The notes under the pieces are model-generated. The model was not told the DNA's origin. It ran no database searches and saw only the letters and a program-made list of their open reading frames with translations. A stretch of 49,392 nt of DNA from Muribaculaceae bacterium. Its GTDB lineage: Bacteria; Bacteroidota; Bacteroidia; Bacteroidales; Muribaculaceae. This document shows positions 33,314-43,280 of this stretch, piece by piece (position 1 is the stretch's first letter; every line of letters starts with the position of its first letter). The stretch lies in the NCBI GenBank assembly GCA_029060285.1, contig JAIDUH010000043.1, positions 1 through 49,392 on the forward strand, read 5' to 3'. The position numbers and the translations under genes were made by a program.

Positions 33314-34800
33314 AATCTTGACTTTATTATATTACGGGCATGTGCAGTGACACACTTTGCCAGCCAGTCTTTCTTTGGGGTCTCACATTTGACGGTGATG
33401 ATCTCCACCAGGTCTCCGCTATCAAGAGGATGATCAGGATTGACGAGCAACCGGTTGATCTTCCCCCCTATACAGTGATCACCAAGGCTTTCATGGACAG
33501 CATATGCGAAGTCCAGCACGGTCGCACCGGCAGGAAGGGCAAACAGATCCCCTTCGGGAGTGAAAACATAAATTTGCTTTGCAAAGATATTGAATCTCAG
33601 TGTATCCAGGAAATCTACAGCATTGGGTTCAGGATTGGCGAGAATTTCCTTGACAGAATTCACCAGATTGTCAAGACGCTCAGTGTCGGTCTGCACTCCA
33701 TCCTTGTATTTCCAGTGGGCAGCATACCCGAGTTCGGCAATATCATCCATTTTGCGGCTACGTATCTGCACCTCAGTCCATCTTCCAAGACTATCACGCA
33801 AGGTCAGATGCAAAGCCCTATACCCATTATCCTTAGGGGTACGCAGCCAATCGCGAGTACGGTCAGGATGCACGGAATAGTCTTCTTTAAGTATATCAGC
33901 AATACGCCGGGCAATGGGTTCTTCCAAATCATCATCGTCATTCTCATAAATGACCCTGACAGCATATACATCGAATACTTCTTCAAAAGGGATCTTCTTA
34001 TTCTGCATCTTGCGGAAAATAGAATATACACTCTTCACCCTTGCCTTGATCTCACACTGCAGTCCTTCGCTTTCCAACCGTAGGCGCAGAGGGGTCACAA
34101 ATGAGTCGATCAATCTCTGACGTTGCTCCACACTCTGCTCCAACTTTTGGCATATCATCTCATAATTTTCGGGATCTTCACAACGAAAACCGAGATCTTC
34201 AAACTCAGTCTTCAAAGAGAACAGACCGAGTCTTTCAGCAAGGGGCGCATAGACATAAAGAGATTCCCGGGCCACTCTCCTACGGCGTTCGGGCCTCTGT
34301 GTAGAGATGTTGCGGAGATTGTGCATGCGGTCTGCCATCTTTACGAGGATCACGCGCACATCCGTGCTCATCGACATCATCATATCCCGAAGCTTCAGTG
34401 CCTGAGTTTCGGCAGCATGACCGAAAATACCACCGGAAAGTTTATTGATACCCGCCACTATAGATGAAATCTGAGGGCCGAAATTTGCTTCTATGTCCTC
34501 TATGGTACGGTCGGAGTGCTCCACAATGTCATGAAGAAGGGCGCAGACTATAGTCGTAGAACCAAGGCCAAGCTCCCTGCTGCATATCAGAGCGACAAAA
34601 AGGGCATGAAGAATATATGGGCTGCCATCATTCCGACGGCAACCCTGATGCGCCATGCGGGCAAAGCGAAATGCTTTGCCCACAAGTTCCACCTTCCTAC
34701 GATGCTGGCTCTCCACGTATGATCGGAGAAGCGTATCGTAGACAAGGTCAATGGTTTTTTCTTCTTCCGGTCTAAATGCCTTTGAAGTCAGTTCTTTCAT
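33310..34800 (-). CDS. Short RelA/SpoT-family (p)ppGpp enzyme
   Basis: 496 residues, versus about 730-750 for long Rel/SpoT: the HD hydrolase domain (about 40-190), the synthetase domain (about 230-395, KARVKSVYSIFRKMQNKKIPFEEVFD, TPKDNGYRALH, TEVQIRS) and a TGS domain (about 408-470) are present, but the helical and C-terminal ACT regions are missing. Metal-ligand positions His51, His90, Asp91 and Asp156 are kept, but the usual HDxxED reads HDIVEH (His95 for the second acidic residue), so hydrolase activity may be impaired. The synthetase loop reads RTRD, closer to the RxKD of bifunctional enzymes than to the ExDD of RelA. It makes or degrades the stringent-response signal. It overlaps the PgpH-like gene by 4 nt. 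Confidence 0.92.
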   Translation of the reverse strand: MKELTSKAFRPEEEKTIDLVYDTLLRSYVESQHRRKVELVGKAFRFARMAHQGCRRNDGSPYILHALFVALICSRELGLGSTTIVCALLHDIVEHSDRTIEDIEANFGPQISSIVAGINKLSGGIFGHAAETQALKLRDMMMSMSTDVRVILVKMADRMHNLRNISTQRPERRRRVARESLYVYAPLAERLGLFSLKTEFEDLGFRCEDPENYEMICQKLEQSVEQRQRLIDSFVTPLRLRLESEGLQCEIKARVKSVYSIFRKMQNKKIPFEEVFDVYAVRVIYENDDDDLEEPIARRIADILKEDYSVHPDRTRDWLRTPKDNGYRALHLTLRDSLGRWTEVQIRSRKMDDIAELGYAAHWKYKDGVQTDTERLDNLVNSVKEILANPEPNAVDFLDTLRFNIFAKQIYVFTPEGDLFALPAGATVLDFAYAVHESLGDHCIGGKINRLLVNPDHPLDSGDLVEIITVKCETPKKDWLAKCVTAHARNIIKSRL

Positions 34801-34821
34801 GTCACCACATACGGCTGATGT

Positions 34822-37800
34822 TTAACGTACGATAAACTTCTTTCCTGCGCGTATATAGATACCGGGCTGAAGACCGGATACGTCAGCAGTGCCACGCAAA
34901 ACTATCCTTCCTGCAAGGTCGTAGACATCAGCGGAAGATACATTTTCAGCATCGATACCCTCTACAGATGTTTCAATGTCGCTGAAGACTGCAGCATTGA
35001 TATATTCACCGGTGTTGGCATCGATCAGCATCAGACACACTTTCGTCTTGTTGACATCAGCAATGCCAGAAGGAAGATTGAATCCGAATGTGAAATCGAT
35101 AGGCTCGCCTGCCTTTATTTCAGACGGGATATAGCCCCCCTTGCCATTGAATCCGGAGTAAACGCCACCTGTCTCCACAGCACTTGTGCCTCTCACCACA
35201 TCGTCGTAATACCAGATGACGGTAGACTTGCCGTAGATGCCACCCTTACCCCATTCTCCGAGACCTGGAGCCTCAGTCATGTAAAGGCCATTGGTCTGGA
35301 AGTCGAGGATATCATCTTCCATCAACACCGCAAATACATTTATATTAGCATTCGAACGGGAAATAGCCGGGTTGACAGTGACATCTACCGAAACAGAATT
35401 ATTCTCCTGGTCGATATCGGCAGCTTTTATTTCAATATCTGCCAAAGCCATTTCGCTCAGGGCTTCTTCTGCCTTTTGCAGCCATGTGAGTCCATCCGGA
35501 GATGTAAACAAGTAGTCAGACCTATCATTATACATCGGGGAGCCTACTGCGCCACGATCAATGCTACCCATAGGGGCAGCCGGAATGCCAAGGAAAGAAG
35601 AATAAGCTGTCTGTTCGGCACCACCTAATTTGTCGCCCTGATAGCTATGTATCGCTACAGGGATAAAGAGATCGCCGAAAAGTTCCTCCAGATATTCAAT
35701 GGCAATGATACCCTGCGGACAGAACTGGCAAGTGGTGCCGGTCATCTCCTCAAGCACTACTCTCTTAGTAGTCTCGAAAAGAAGATTGCTGATATCATAC
35801 TTCATTTCGATAGACTCGGAACCTGTAGCAAAAGTGATGATGAATGAATTTAAAACGCCTTTCTCAAGAGCGACAGGCTTTTCAAATGAGAATGAGCATA
35901 TCTCTTCTTTTTCAAGTTTCTCGTCGGAAGTGATCGTCTCAATCAGATTGCCGTCAGCATCAGAGAGAGTCAATTGATACCCGTCGATACCATATTCTTT
36001 CATGACCACCAAACGACCCTTGATGCGGGTTTCATCTTCATCTACCACCACCTGCGGAGTATCAATGCTCAATACCGCTGCCACGTCACGGCTCACCACG
36101 ATATCGTCGACAAAGATTGCAGACTGATTCTGATTGTCGTTGACAAATGCAATGTAGATATATTTGCCGGCATATTTAGAAAGGTCGACAGTGTTCAGGG
36201 TCCAATCGCCAGCAAGCAGTTCCTCACTCTTGCCAGGAGTCTGCTTCTGATTGTAGACGAGATCCCCGTTGTATCGCATTTTGTCAACTACATTAGGAGT
36301 GAGAATAGTCACAATATCTTCACTCTCCCATACATAAACTTTCAGAATATCGTTCTTGGAGTTTTTATAGCTTTGCGACTTGAATGAGAGAGTAGCCTTA
36401 TCGTCAGGGATATAAAGCCTGGGAGTCACCATCCAATCGTCGGATTGTCCGGCGGGGTCGTAGCTTGAGTGAGAAGCAGCTGCATAGTCGATATTTTCGG
36501 CATCATCAAACACAGGAATCCACGGACGATCCTCAGCTTCAAAATCAAAGCCCTTCATTTCATCAGTAGGAGTATTGTGGTCACCTTCATAGAGGAGCAT
36601 ATTGGAGACTCCGAAAGTGAAGTCTTCACGGAATATGGTATTTGAAGTCGGATCAATTTCAGGGACATAGCAACCATGGTAGGTAATAGAGAAAGCTTCG
36701 TTGGCGCCATCGCCTGAAAGGTCAGCCACTGTTCCTGCACCAAAGTCGATGCGGTAGTCCGTGCCTTCAGCAAGGGTCTGCTCAGTGATAGGATAAATCA
36801 TCACCTGATTATTGCTTACAGAAGCACTTAGAGCGTAAAGGAACTCCTCAACCCCATCCTTCACCTGGTAAAGGCGAATGTCAGGATTCTCGCCGACACT
36901 CAAAGGAGCATTGAAGGTCACGGTAACAGGATTTGTCGTGAGATTTATCCGTGCTACGCTTGCGCCATTCTCGGGAGCGAACGCAACCGGCTTCACCGCA
37001 CCGGCCTCACGTCCCCGATAGCGAACTGTGATTTCCTTATTGACACGTCCGGGATCACCTGCTATGCACATAGAGCCGGCAGGAATCTTTACAGTGTAAG
37101 ATTTTCCGGGTTCAAGAGAATAGTTTCGGAAGATAACCTCCACTCTCTTATTATTATCAGCCTGCACAGCAAAGTTGATGGAACTGCGGACGGCATTGCC
37201 TTCTGCATCAAGAAGCTGAACGCAAGTTTTCTCGCCTGTCACCTCAACCGGACGTCCCATGTCGAGAACAATTTTCTGGAGCATTGAGAATTCTGCACCA
37301 TTGACAGGAGACACCTTATAGTCGCCAAGAAGGTCGACATCATTGCATATCTCAGTCATCGGACGGGGGAGAGACAGTATATATGCAAATCCTTGAGCAT
37401 AATCAGCAGCAAGAATCTTAAGATTATCTACAGATACTGACATTACCGTGCCGGAAAGCCCATTGTCATCCTTGGTGACATCGTTCATCCAATCAATACC
37501 ATAAAGCTGCTTGATGACAGACTTCCAGTCATACCAATAATTACCGACTTTTGCCGCCCAGTTACGAACGGGTGTGGAAGTCGGTGTAGAACCGTATATC
37601 ACTCCATCTGAACCGATAGCCCAGACTCCATAGCCGTCGCCATCACCGTGGAGGACAAAATTTTCCGGATCTGTGACAGAGCACGTGAACGGGACAGAGG
37701 CATCAGAGACAGTCATGCACAAGCCTCCGATTTTAGTACCATCGGCAGAAAGCACGCAATCGCCAACTCCTGCTATTTCATCATTGAGGGCAGTCAGGCG

Positions 37801-38544
37801 TCCATTTTCATATTTCAGTCCCAGAGGAAACCATTTCGCCTCATCACGCCGGTACATGAATTCCCAGGTAATTTCAGGAAAGGCAAAATCGACTGTACCT
37901 ATAATGGTGTTAGCATCAGGAGAAATTCCGGTGAGACGGACATTGAGGTCAGCGTCGCTCCACTCAAGAGGATCTCCACCCTTATCTATCATATCCTGAT
38001 TGCGCGGATTTGACACGATCATTCCCGGAAGATCAATAAGCTGCATGTTTTCGAGATCCCACATACAGGGATATTCGTGAAACAACTGGATACTTATACG
38101 TCCAACCGCATACTTGCCATCGGGAGTGATTGCAGACACTGTGCCCATATCATATCCACCCTTCGGGCGTGGAAGCGATGTCCAGCCGATACCCTCCTTC
38201 CATACGGCAGGATATCCATAAAAACTTCCACCCACGGTCTTGCCGTCGTTGCTTACGCAAGTAGCTCCAATGGCAGCTGACTGAAGGCCTTCACTTTCGG
38301 TGTAAAGCTCCAAAGTCTCGCCTGTGGCCGTATTCACGAGTCTTGGGAAAGCAGGGAAGGAACTGTTGGCAGGATTCGGGGCATCGCCGACAGCCCAGCT
38401 TCCATCTGCGGACATTGAATTGAGGGAACCTCCATAAAGAGGCTGCACCGTCAATATCTTGGGGGCATCTTCAGCTGCAAGAGTGAAAGAGATTGCAGCA
38501 AACGCGCCCATCATAATTGACTTGATTTTACTAATCTGATTCAT
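34822..38544 (-). CDS. Giant multidomain T9SS-type protein: propeller-like, Ig-like, cleaved-adhesin, Omp28-like
   Basis: 1240 residues with a signal peptide (ending TLAAE, about residue 24). Domains in order: HAF/propeller-like repeats (about 30-400, NSMSADGSWAVGD, AIGSDGVIYGS), an Ig-like domain (about 515-610), a jelly-roll cleaved-adhesin/choice-of-anchor-J type domain (about 635-830, WMVTPRLYIPDDKATLSF, IFVDDIVV), an Omp28/thioredoxin-like domain (about 915-1160) with TGTTCQFCPQG (Cys939 and Cys942), and a T9SS tail (ADVYDLAGRIVLRG to KKFIVR). It is likely surface-exposed. It ends 21 nt before rel on the same strand, so readthrough into rel is possible. Ligand unknown. Confidence 0.85.
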   Translation of the reverse strand: MNQISKIKSIMMGAFAAISFTLAAEDAPKILTVQPLYGGSLNSMSADGSWAVGDAPNPANSSFPAFPRLVNTATGETLELYTESEGLQSAAIGATCVSNDGKTVGGSFYGYPAVWKEGIGWTSLPRPKGGYDMGTVSAITPDGKYAVGRISIQLFHEYPCMWDLENMQLIDLPGMIVSNPRNQDMIDKGGDPLEWSDADLNVRLTGISPDANTIIGTVDFAFPEITWEFMYRRDEAKWFPLGLKYENGRLTALNDEIAGVGDCVLSADGTKIGGLCMTVSDASVPFTCSVTDPENFVLHGDGDGYGVWAIGSDGVIYGSTPTSTPVRNWAAKVGNYWYDWKSVIKQLYGIDWMNDVTKDDNGLSGTVMSVSVDNLKILAADYAQGFAYILSLPRPMTEICNDVDLLGDYKVSPVNGAEFSMLQKIVLDMGRPVEVTGEKTCVQLLDAEGNAVRSSINFAVQADNNKRVEVIFRNYSLEPGKSYTVKIPAGSMCIAGDPGRVNKEITVRYRGREAGAVKPVAFAPENGASVARINLTTNPVTVTFNAPLSVGENPDIRLYQVKDGVEEFLYALSASVSNNQVMIYPITEQTLAEGTDYRIDFGAGTVADLSGDGANEAFSITYHGCYVPEIDPTSNTIFREDFTFGVSNMLLYEGDHNTPTDEMKGFDFEAEDRPWIPVFDDAENIDYAAASHSSYDPAGQSDDWMVTPRLYIPDDKATLSFKSQSYKNSKNDILKVYVWESEDIVTILTPNVVDKMRYNGDLVYNQKQTPGKSEELLAGDWTLNTVDLSKYAGKYIYIAFVNDNQNQSAIFVDDIVVSRDVAAVLSIDTPQVVVDEDETRIKGRLVVMKEYGIDGYQLTLSDADGNLIETITSDEKLEKEEICSFSFEKPVALEKGVLNSFIITFATGSESIEMKYDISNLLFETTKRVVLEEMTGTTCQFCPQGIIAIEYLEELFGDLFIPVAIHSYQGDKLGGAEQTAYSSFLGIPAAPMGSIDRGAVGSPMYNDRSDYLFTSPDGLTWLQKAEEALSEMALADIEIKAADIDQENNSVSVDVTVNPAISRSNANINVFAVLMEDDILDFQTNGLYMTEAPGLGEWGKGGIYGKSTVIWYYDDVVRGTSAVETGGVYSGFNGKGGYIPSEIKAGEPIDFTFGFNLPSGIADVNKTKVCLMLIDANTGEYINAAVFSDIETSVEGIDAENVSSADVYDLAGRIVLRGTADVSGLQPGIYIRAGKKFIVR

Positions 38545-38575
38545 AAATGTAAGGTTTCGTTTTTGTTTAATTGTT

Positions 38576-38603
38576 CCCGGACGGGGGGTCAGACCCGTCC
38601 GGG
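38576..38603. other. GC-rich intergenic hairpin
   Basis: A perfect 10-bp stem (CCCGGACGGG with CCCGTCCGGG) and an 8-nt loop between two minus-strand secreted-protein genes. No U-tract follows on the minus strand, so it is not a canonical terminator; it could stabilise or attenuate the transcript. Confidence 0.7.
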
Positions 38604-38617
38604 ATGGGGATTCTTCA

Positions 38618-38663
38618 AGATATATCTTGATTCAGCTTGATTCAGCTTGGGTTATCATGATTT
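38618..38663. repeat. Decamer repeat run downstream of the 926-residue protein gene
   Basis: Four to five 10-bp units (CTTGATTCAG twice, CTTGGGTTAT, CATGATTTAG) of the ATCATGAT-like family seen at 2252 and 3272. Confidence 0.65.
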
Positions 38664-38673
38664 AGCTTGATGT

Positions 38674-41454
38674 TTATTTGACAACGAGTTTCTTGCCACC
38701 AACGACATAGATGCCTTTTGCAAGGGTCTTGATATCAGCGGAAGAAGCATTGCGCATCACGATGTTGCCCTGGAGGTCGTAGACGTCACAGCCAGAAATC
38801 TCAGCTACAGACACCACAGCAGAACCATTGCCTACAGTATAGTTGAGGCGGATTTCCGGGTTACAGATGCCATTCTTGCCTTCAGACATGAAGAAAGCAT
38901 CATCACAGACGCTACGAGCAGGAATGACAACGACATAATCTCCAGCCTCAGCAATAGGTGTGTTGAGATTGACATTGATCAAATATTCATCCATCATATC
39001 CCAACTGATAACAGTCTCAACAACCGGATCAGAATCAACTGCATCAGCCTTATATACATATCCTGTAGTGTTCCAAGTCATGACTACATCCGGGAATATA
39101 AGTGAAATATGGCTGAGTTCACTAAGGGTCGAACCTGATTCCGGGTCAACAGAAGTATAGTTGAACACTTCTTGCTCGGTCGGATTAACAGGATCGTCTG
39201 AACCTTTAGATACTACAGTATAATAGAGATGATATTCAGGATTGCAGAGACCTTCTTTACCATCGGACTCATAATAATCACCATTGATGATGACATGATT
39301 TGGAATTACGACTTCATATTTACCATCTTCTACAATAGGCTCATTGAAATCTATCACGATACGATTAGGATCCATAAAGTCGGTGCGACCGTTACCGGTA
39401 GCCACCACGTTACGGGCAACGCTGTAGACTTCGACGGTGAAATCATCACAAGTCACTTCTTCAGCAAATGACAGCACGATCTGGCTAAGAGACCCAACTT
39501 CAGAACCCATTTCAGGATATACACTTGTATATTCAAGAGCTTCCTTCGGATCAACCGGATCGTCGGCGCCATTAGGATCAACGGTGTATGAGAGACGGAA
39601 CTCCGGATTGCAGATTCCAGCCTTTCCATCAGTGTTGAAGAACTCGTCAGAGCAGATGGCACCCCTTGGAATTACAATTTCGTATTCACCGGCCTCAGTC
39701 ACAGGATCGAGAAGTTCGATTTTAATTAAATATATGTCATCCCAGTCATACAAAACCTGAGCATCAGAAACAATAGACTGGTCTGCCTTATTATATACAA
39801 TAGCATCCTTACCAAAAGTATTAACCATATCAGGATACCAGAGTTTTACAACATCGAGAGATGCCACTGTAGAGCCATCCTCAGGGGAAACAGAGTCGTA
39901 GAAGAATACTTCCTGCTCAGCGGGATCAACAACGGGATCGTCGGGAGTGTCATCGAGATTGCCTGTGATCTGGAAACCGGAGTAAAGACTGCGGCTATTG
40001 ACCGACTCAAATTGTTCGCCGAATACAAAAGTACCTGTGGGGAAATAAATCTTGTAGGAACCTTCAGCCACGATATTGAGAGGCTCAGCAGACCATTCGC
40101 CATCAGGAATCCATTTAGTGAAATGGAATTCAGCAGCCGCACCACCTTCTTCACCCTCCGGCTGCTCATAGAAGAGAGTTCCGAGAGTATTATCAAGTAG
40201 ATCCTGAATAGCAATCTCACCCCAATTATATGACATCACATCGCCGCTTGCTGACTTCACAACGACTTCTGTCAGGCTATCGAGAGTCTCCCCTCTCGTC
40301 GGAGTGACCACAACGATTTCCTTAGCTCCGAGATCGCACTGCCATCCTGCAATATAATAAGCATTGTCATCTTCGCCATCATCGCCCTTCAGCTGAGAAC
40401 CGTCAAGATCACGCACATAAACATAAATCACAAGCTCTGCATCCACAGACTTCACATATTCATCATTTGAGAGATCAAGAGTCCACACTGTCTTATCTGC
40501 ATTGGATGAGAGACATGATGCCGGATATTCAGTTATTCCAAACTGACCCTTGGGGGTCGCAGCCTTATAGACATTGACAGGACCGGAGAAGGTATATGTG
40601 AAGACAGCCTGGGAAGGCTCACTGATAGTGACAGTATAAGGTGCAGGCGTGATACTCAGAAGAGTGATGTCGGAATACTTATAACCTTCCACCTTGCCGG
40701 TGAATTTATAAGTTTCCCTTGCCACTACCGGAGTCGGGACGCCATCGCTTGAATACTTATCTATACCATTATAGAACACAAACTCAGCGGAATAATCATG
40801 ACCTTCAAAGAATCTGAATGAACCGACAACATTCCAGCTTATTTCAGAAGAATCGCCGAGAGAGCGTCCGACAGTATAGTTGGAAGATATCGTGACACTT
40901 TCTCCTGTAGTATTGTCTGATACCAAAAGCTCAGTATATCCAATGGCATCGTTATGATTTGTATTGACTTTCACCAATTGCTCATCCCATAAGCCCTGAG
41001 GCTGTGAGAAATCAGGGAAAACAGACAGGACCTTAAAATCGTCGAACATAGCGGAAGCGAGTTCCGGCACTTCTACTGTGTAATAGAATTCCTTCGGATC
41101 GCTAAGTTCACCGGCAGCATTCTTGAGCAATCCTTCCGGAAACTGAAGCGTATACTCACCATTACACTTGAAATCAGAGAAACGGAAATCATATACGTAG
41201 TCACCCCAAGCCGGGTCACTGAAAGAGGAGTAAGTACCGGCAATTTCATTACCATTCTCATCAATCCATATTGGCATTACATCTGTAGCTGCCAATCCGG
41301 CTTCAGCTGAGATTCTCATTGTTTCAAGCTGATACACCTGAGTGATATCAATGCTTGGATTCGGCTGTTGGATAGCCGGTGTCCACTCAAAGGCAGACGC
41401 GCTTGCGACAGCCACATAAGCAGCAGCTAAGGCAAGTAAATGTCTAAATTTCAT
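38674..41454 (-). CDS. Large secreted T9SS-type protein with tandem Ig-like repeats
   Basis: 926 residues with a signal peptide (ending ASASA, about residue 21). At least three tandem domains of about 120-130 residues begin near 510, 640 and 760, each opening with EVFxYxSVxPExGSxxxxLSxI and ending with a conserved EGKxGICNPEIRLxYTV block; the earlier half holds more divergent beta-rich domains. The C-terminus (GCDVYDLQGNIVMRNA to KKLVVK) is a typical T9SS tail. It is probably a surface-exposed repeat protein; no catalytic motif is visible. A decamer repeat run follows its stop codon. Confidence 0.82.
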   Translation of the reverse strand: MKFRHLLALAAAYVAVASASAFEWTPAIQQPNPSIDITQVYQLETMRISAEAGLAATDVMPIWIDENGNEIAGTYSSFSDPAWGDYVYDFRFSDFKCNGEYTLQFPEGLLKNAAGELSDPKEFYYTVEVPELASAMFDDFKVLSVFPDFSQPQGLWDEQLVKVNTNHNDAIGYTELLVSDNTTGESVTISSNYTVGRSLGDSSEISWNVVGSFRFFEGHDYSAEFVFYNGIDKYSSDGVPTPVVARETYKFTGKVEGYKYSDITLLSITPAPYTVTISEPSQAVFTYTFSGPVNVYKAATPKGQFGITEYPASCLSSNADKTVWTLDLSNDEYVKSVDAELVIYVYVRDLDGSQLKGDDGEDDNAYYIAGWQCDLGAKEIVVVTPTRGETLDSLTEVVVKSASGDVMSYNWGEIAIQDLLDNTLGTLFYEQPEGEEGGAAAEFHFTKWIPDGEWSAEPLNIVAEGSYKIYFPTGTFVFGEQFESVNSRSLYSGFQITGNLDDTPDDPVVDPAEQEVFFYDSVSPEDGSTVASLDVVKLWYPDMVNTFGKDAIVYNKADQSIVSDAQVLYDWDDIYLIKIELLDPVTEAGEYEIVIPRGAICSDEFFNTDGKAGICNPEFRLSYTVDPNGADDPVDPKEALEYTSVYPEMGSEVGSLSQIVLSFAEEVTCDDFTVEVYSVARNVVATGNGRTDFMDPNRIVIDFNEPIVEDGKYEVVIPNHVIINGDYYESDGKEGLCNPEYHLYYTVVSKGSDDPVNPTEQEVFNYTSVDPESGSTLSELSHISLIFPDVVMTWNTTGYVYKADAVDSDPVVETVISWDMMDEYLINVNLNTPIAEAGDYVVVIPARSVCDDAFFMSEGKNGICNPEIRLNYTVGNGSAVVSVAEISGCDVYDLQGNIVMRNASSADIKTLAKGIYVVGGKKLVVK

Positions 41455-41478
41455 AGGCAGATATATTAATTATAAATT

Positions 41479-41504
41479 ATTAAATATTAATTATAAAATA
41501 TTAA
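41479..41504. repeat. 26-bp AT-rich leader repeat, copy 1
   Basis: Identical over 26 bp to 47947-47972. It lies 25 nt upstream of the minus-strand start at 41454; the other copy lies 5 nt upstream of the start at 47942. Confidence 0.75.
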
Positions 41505-41524
41505 TTTCTACCGCACGTTTGCGG

Positions 41525-43102
41525 TTAGTGGACCACTATTTTCTTCCCGTTGCAGATATAAATGCCCTTTGAGGGAGATTTTACCGGTCGTCCGGTCAGA
41601 TCATAGAAAATATTATCACCATCAGCAACTTGTATAGCCTCTACGGCAGAAGTATCAGCTTTGTATCTCACGAATATATCGGAGCTATGATCGAGCCCAT
41701 CGGAACATTTAAGGCCTCCGAATGAAACAGTTATCTCCGAGTCAGGATCAGCGTCAATTGCGGGAGCAGCAAGATAGAAGAGAAGAGCATCATCATAATA
41801 AGCATCCTTTTCCACCCTCAATTCGGAATAAGGCACACTTGCCACAGCCGTTGCACCATCCTTTACAAAAGAGAAATCTACAGAATCAAATAAGATCTTA
41901 TTGCCATTGAGCACCCAGATTTCCATTTCATCACCGCTCTTCAGGGAACTTCCGGCAACCGGCACCCAGTCGGCACCAATGCTATACACTACACTTTTAA
42001 GATTGTATGCATACCCAAAAGAGTATGGACTTGCGGCATATCCGGTGAGCACATACTGTCCGTCAGCGCTCTTTATGCCGGTGATCCTGAGTTCAATAAA
42101 TTGTTGGACGGGCAGCCCCGGAACCATTTCCTCAGGGAAACGAGAGACACCCTGGAGGTTGACAGAAACAGTTTTACCTTCCACGGAGACAGGAGGATAT
42201 TCGATATACATACCGAGTTCGATATTGTCGCGGTCGCCATAAGTAATTTCAGCCGTAGGATGGCAGTTTGGATCAAGATTCTCACTGAATGTAAGACTCA
42301 CGATACCTTCAGATGCGCCCGGGAGATAGTATGTCAGGAAGTCGGAGACTCCGCTGGTCGGAGTGCCGCTTTCCCAAACGAGTTCCGCAGGTTTTCCTGC
42401 CATTTTATAGTTTAGCACAAGTTTGCCTGCCCCATCACCGAAATTTGGACGATTGCTTGAATCGGCAGCATCGCGGATACCCGTAATGGTAAGAGTCATT
42501 ACATCGCCTTCATTAATCTTACCTTCCCTATACCATTGTCTGATGGTGTTAAACCAGTTGACAGTAATGTAAGAGTTGGATATTGTAGGAGTAAGCTCCA
42601 CATTAGCATCATTGACAGCGAGAATACACTTAGTGCATTTCACAGGCACGCTAAATGAAAGAGTAGCATTATAGTTTGCACTTAAGGACATCGGTTGGTC
42701 TCCGGCAGCAGGAAAAGCATCGACTAATTCAATGGATTCGTTGCCGGTGACAATTCTAAATGTGCCGCCATCAAGTGGCAATCCATTGTAGAAATAGAGC
42801 GTCTGACCCTGTTCGACTTGATACACACGAACTTTTTCACCATTCGCACCATAATAGTCATTCACTGAATTGATAGGGTTTTCGTGCCCGGCCTCCATGT
42901 AAGGAGAGATCTCCGACCCGGAGCTATAACAACGGATTGAGCCGGAAGCATCAGAGGTAAACGTACCCATTACCGGTGTCATTGAATCGTAATTGTAGAC
43001 GACATCGGGTTGCAATTCGCCCCAATCAGTTGATTCAGCAGCTTTTATGGTGGTCACAGCAACACAAACAACGGAGCAAGCAAGAAAATATTTAAGATTC
43101 AT
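41525..43102 (-). CDS. Secreted beta-rich T9SS-type protein
   Basis: 525 residues with a signal peptide (residues 1-21, ending TIKA). Two to three Ig-like segments are suggested by recurrent blocks (VSLTFSENLDPN, ATLSFSVPVKC, DVMTLTITGIRDAAD and IELRITGIKSADG). The tail DNIFYDLTGRPVKSPSKGIYIC to KKIVVH is a T9SS C-terminal domain. No enzyme motif is visible and the family is not recognised. It is the first of three large secreted-protein genes read toward rel. A TAATTTTG motif sits only 9 nt before the start codon, without a -33 partner. Confidence 0.78.
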   Translation of the reverse strand: MNLKYFLACSVVCVAVTTIKAAESTDWGELQPDVVYNYDSMTPVMGTFTSDASGSIRCYSSGSEISPYMEAGHENPINSVNDYYGANGEKVRVYQVEQGQTLYFYNGLPLDGGTFRIVTGNESIELVDAFPAAGDQPMSLSANYNATLSFSVPVKCTKCILAVNDANVELTPTISNSYITVNWFNTIRQWYREGKINEGDVMTLTITGIRDAADSSNRPNFGDGAGKLVLNYKMAGKPAELVWESGTPTSGVSDFLTYYLPGASEGIVSLTFSENLDPNCHPTAEITYGDRDNIELGMYIEYPPVSVEGKTVSVNLQGVSRFPEEMVPGLPVQQFIELRITGIKSADGQYVLTGYAASPYSFGYAYNLKSVVYSIGADWVPVAGSSLKSGDEMEIWVLNGNKILFDSVDFSFVKDGATAVASVPYSELRVEKDAYYDDALLFYLAAPAIDADPDSEITVSFGGLKCSDGLDHSSDIFVRYKADTSAVEAIQVADGDNIFYDLTGRPVKSPSKGIYICNGKKIVVH

Positions 43103-43230
43103 ACGCGTTACAAAATTAGGTATTTAAAATGAGTATCGCATCTGCCAAATTCATTGGTAACAAACAAGGCATAGCCTAATAATTTTACAAAAGTATAAAT
43201 TTTTTTTTAAAATCCACTAAATTTAATGTT

Positions 43231-43280
43231 AAAAAATAAAAAAGATAAAAAGGGAAGGCCGCCGCAGCGAACTTCCCTTT
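43231..43280 (-). terminator. Rho-independent terminator for the TPR gene
   Basis: The stem AAAGGGAAG (43249-43257) with CTTCCCTTT (43272-43280) is followed on the minus strand by a long T-rich run (complement of 43231-43248). Confidence 0.85.

Noticed and set aside
43111..43118. TAATTTTG as a promoter for the 41525-43102 gene
   Set aside because: No TTTG at the right distance (nearest spacer 27 nt), and it would leave almost no leader.
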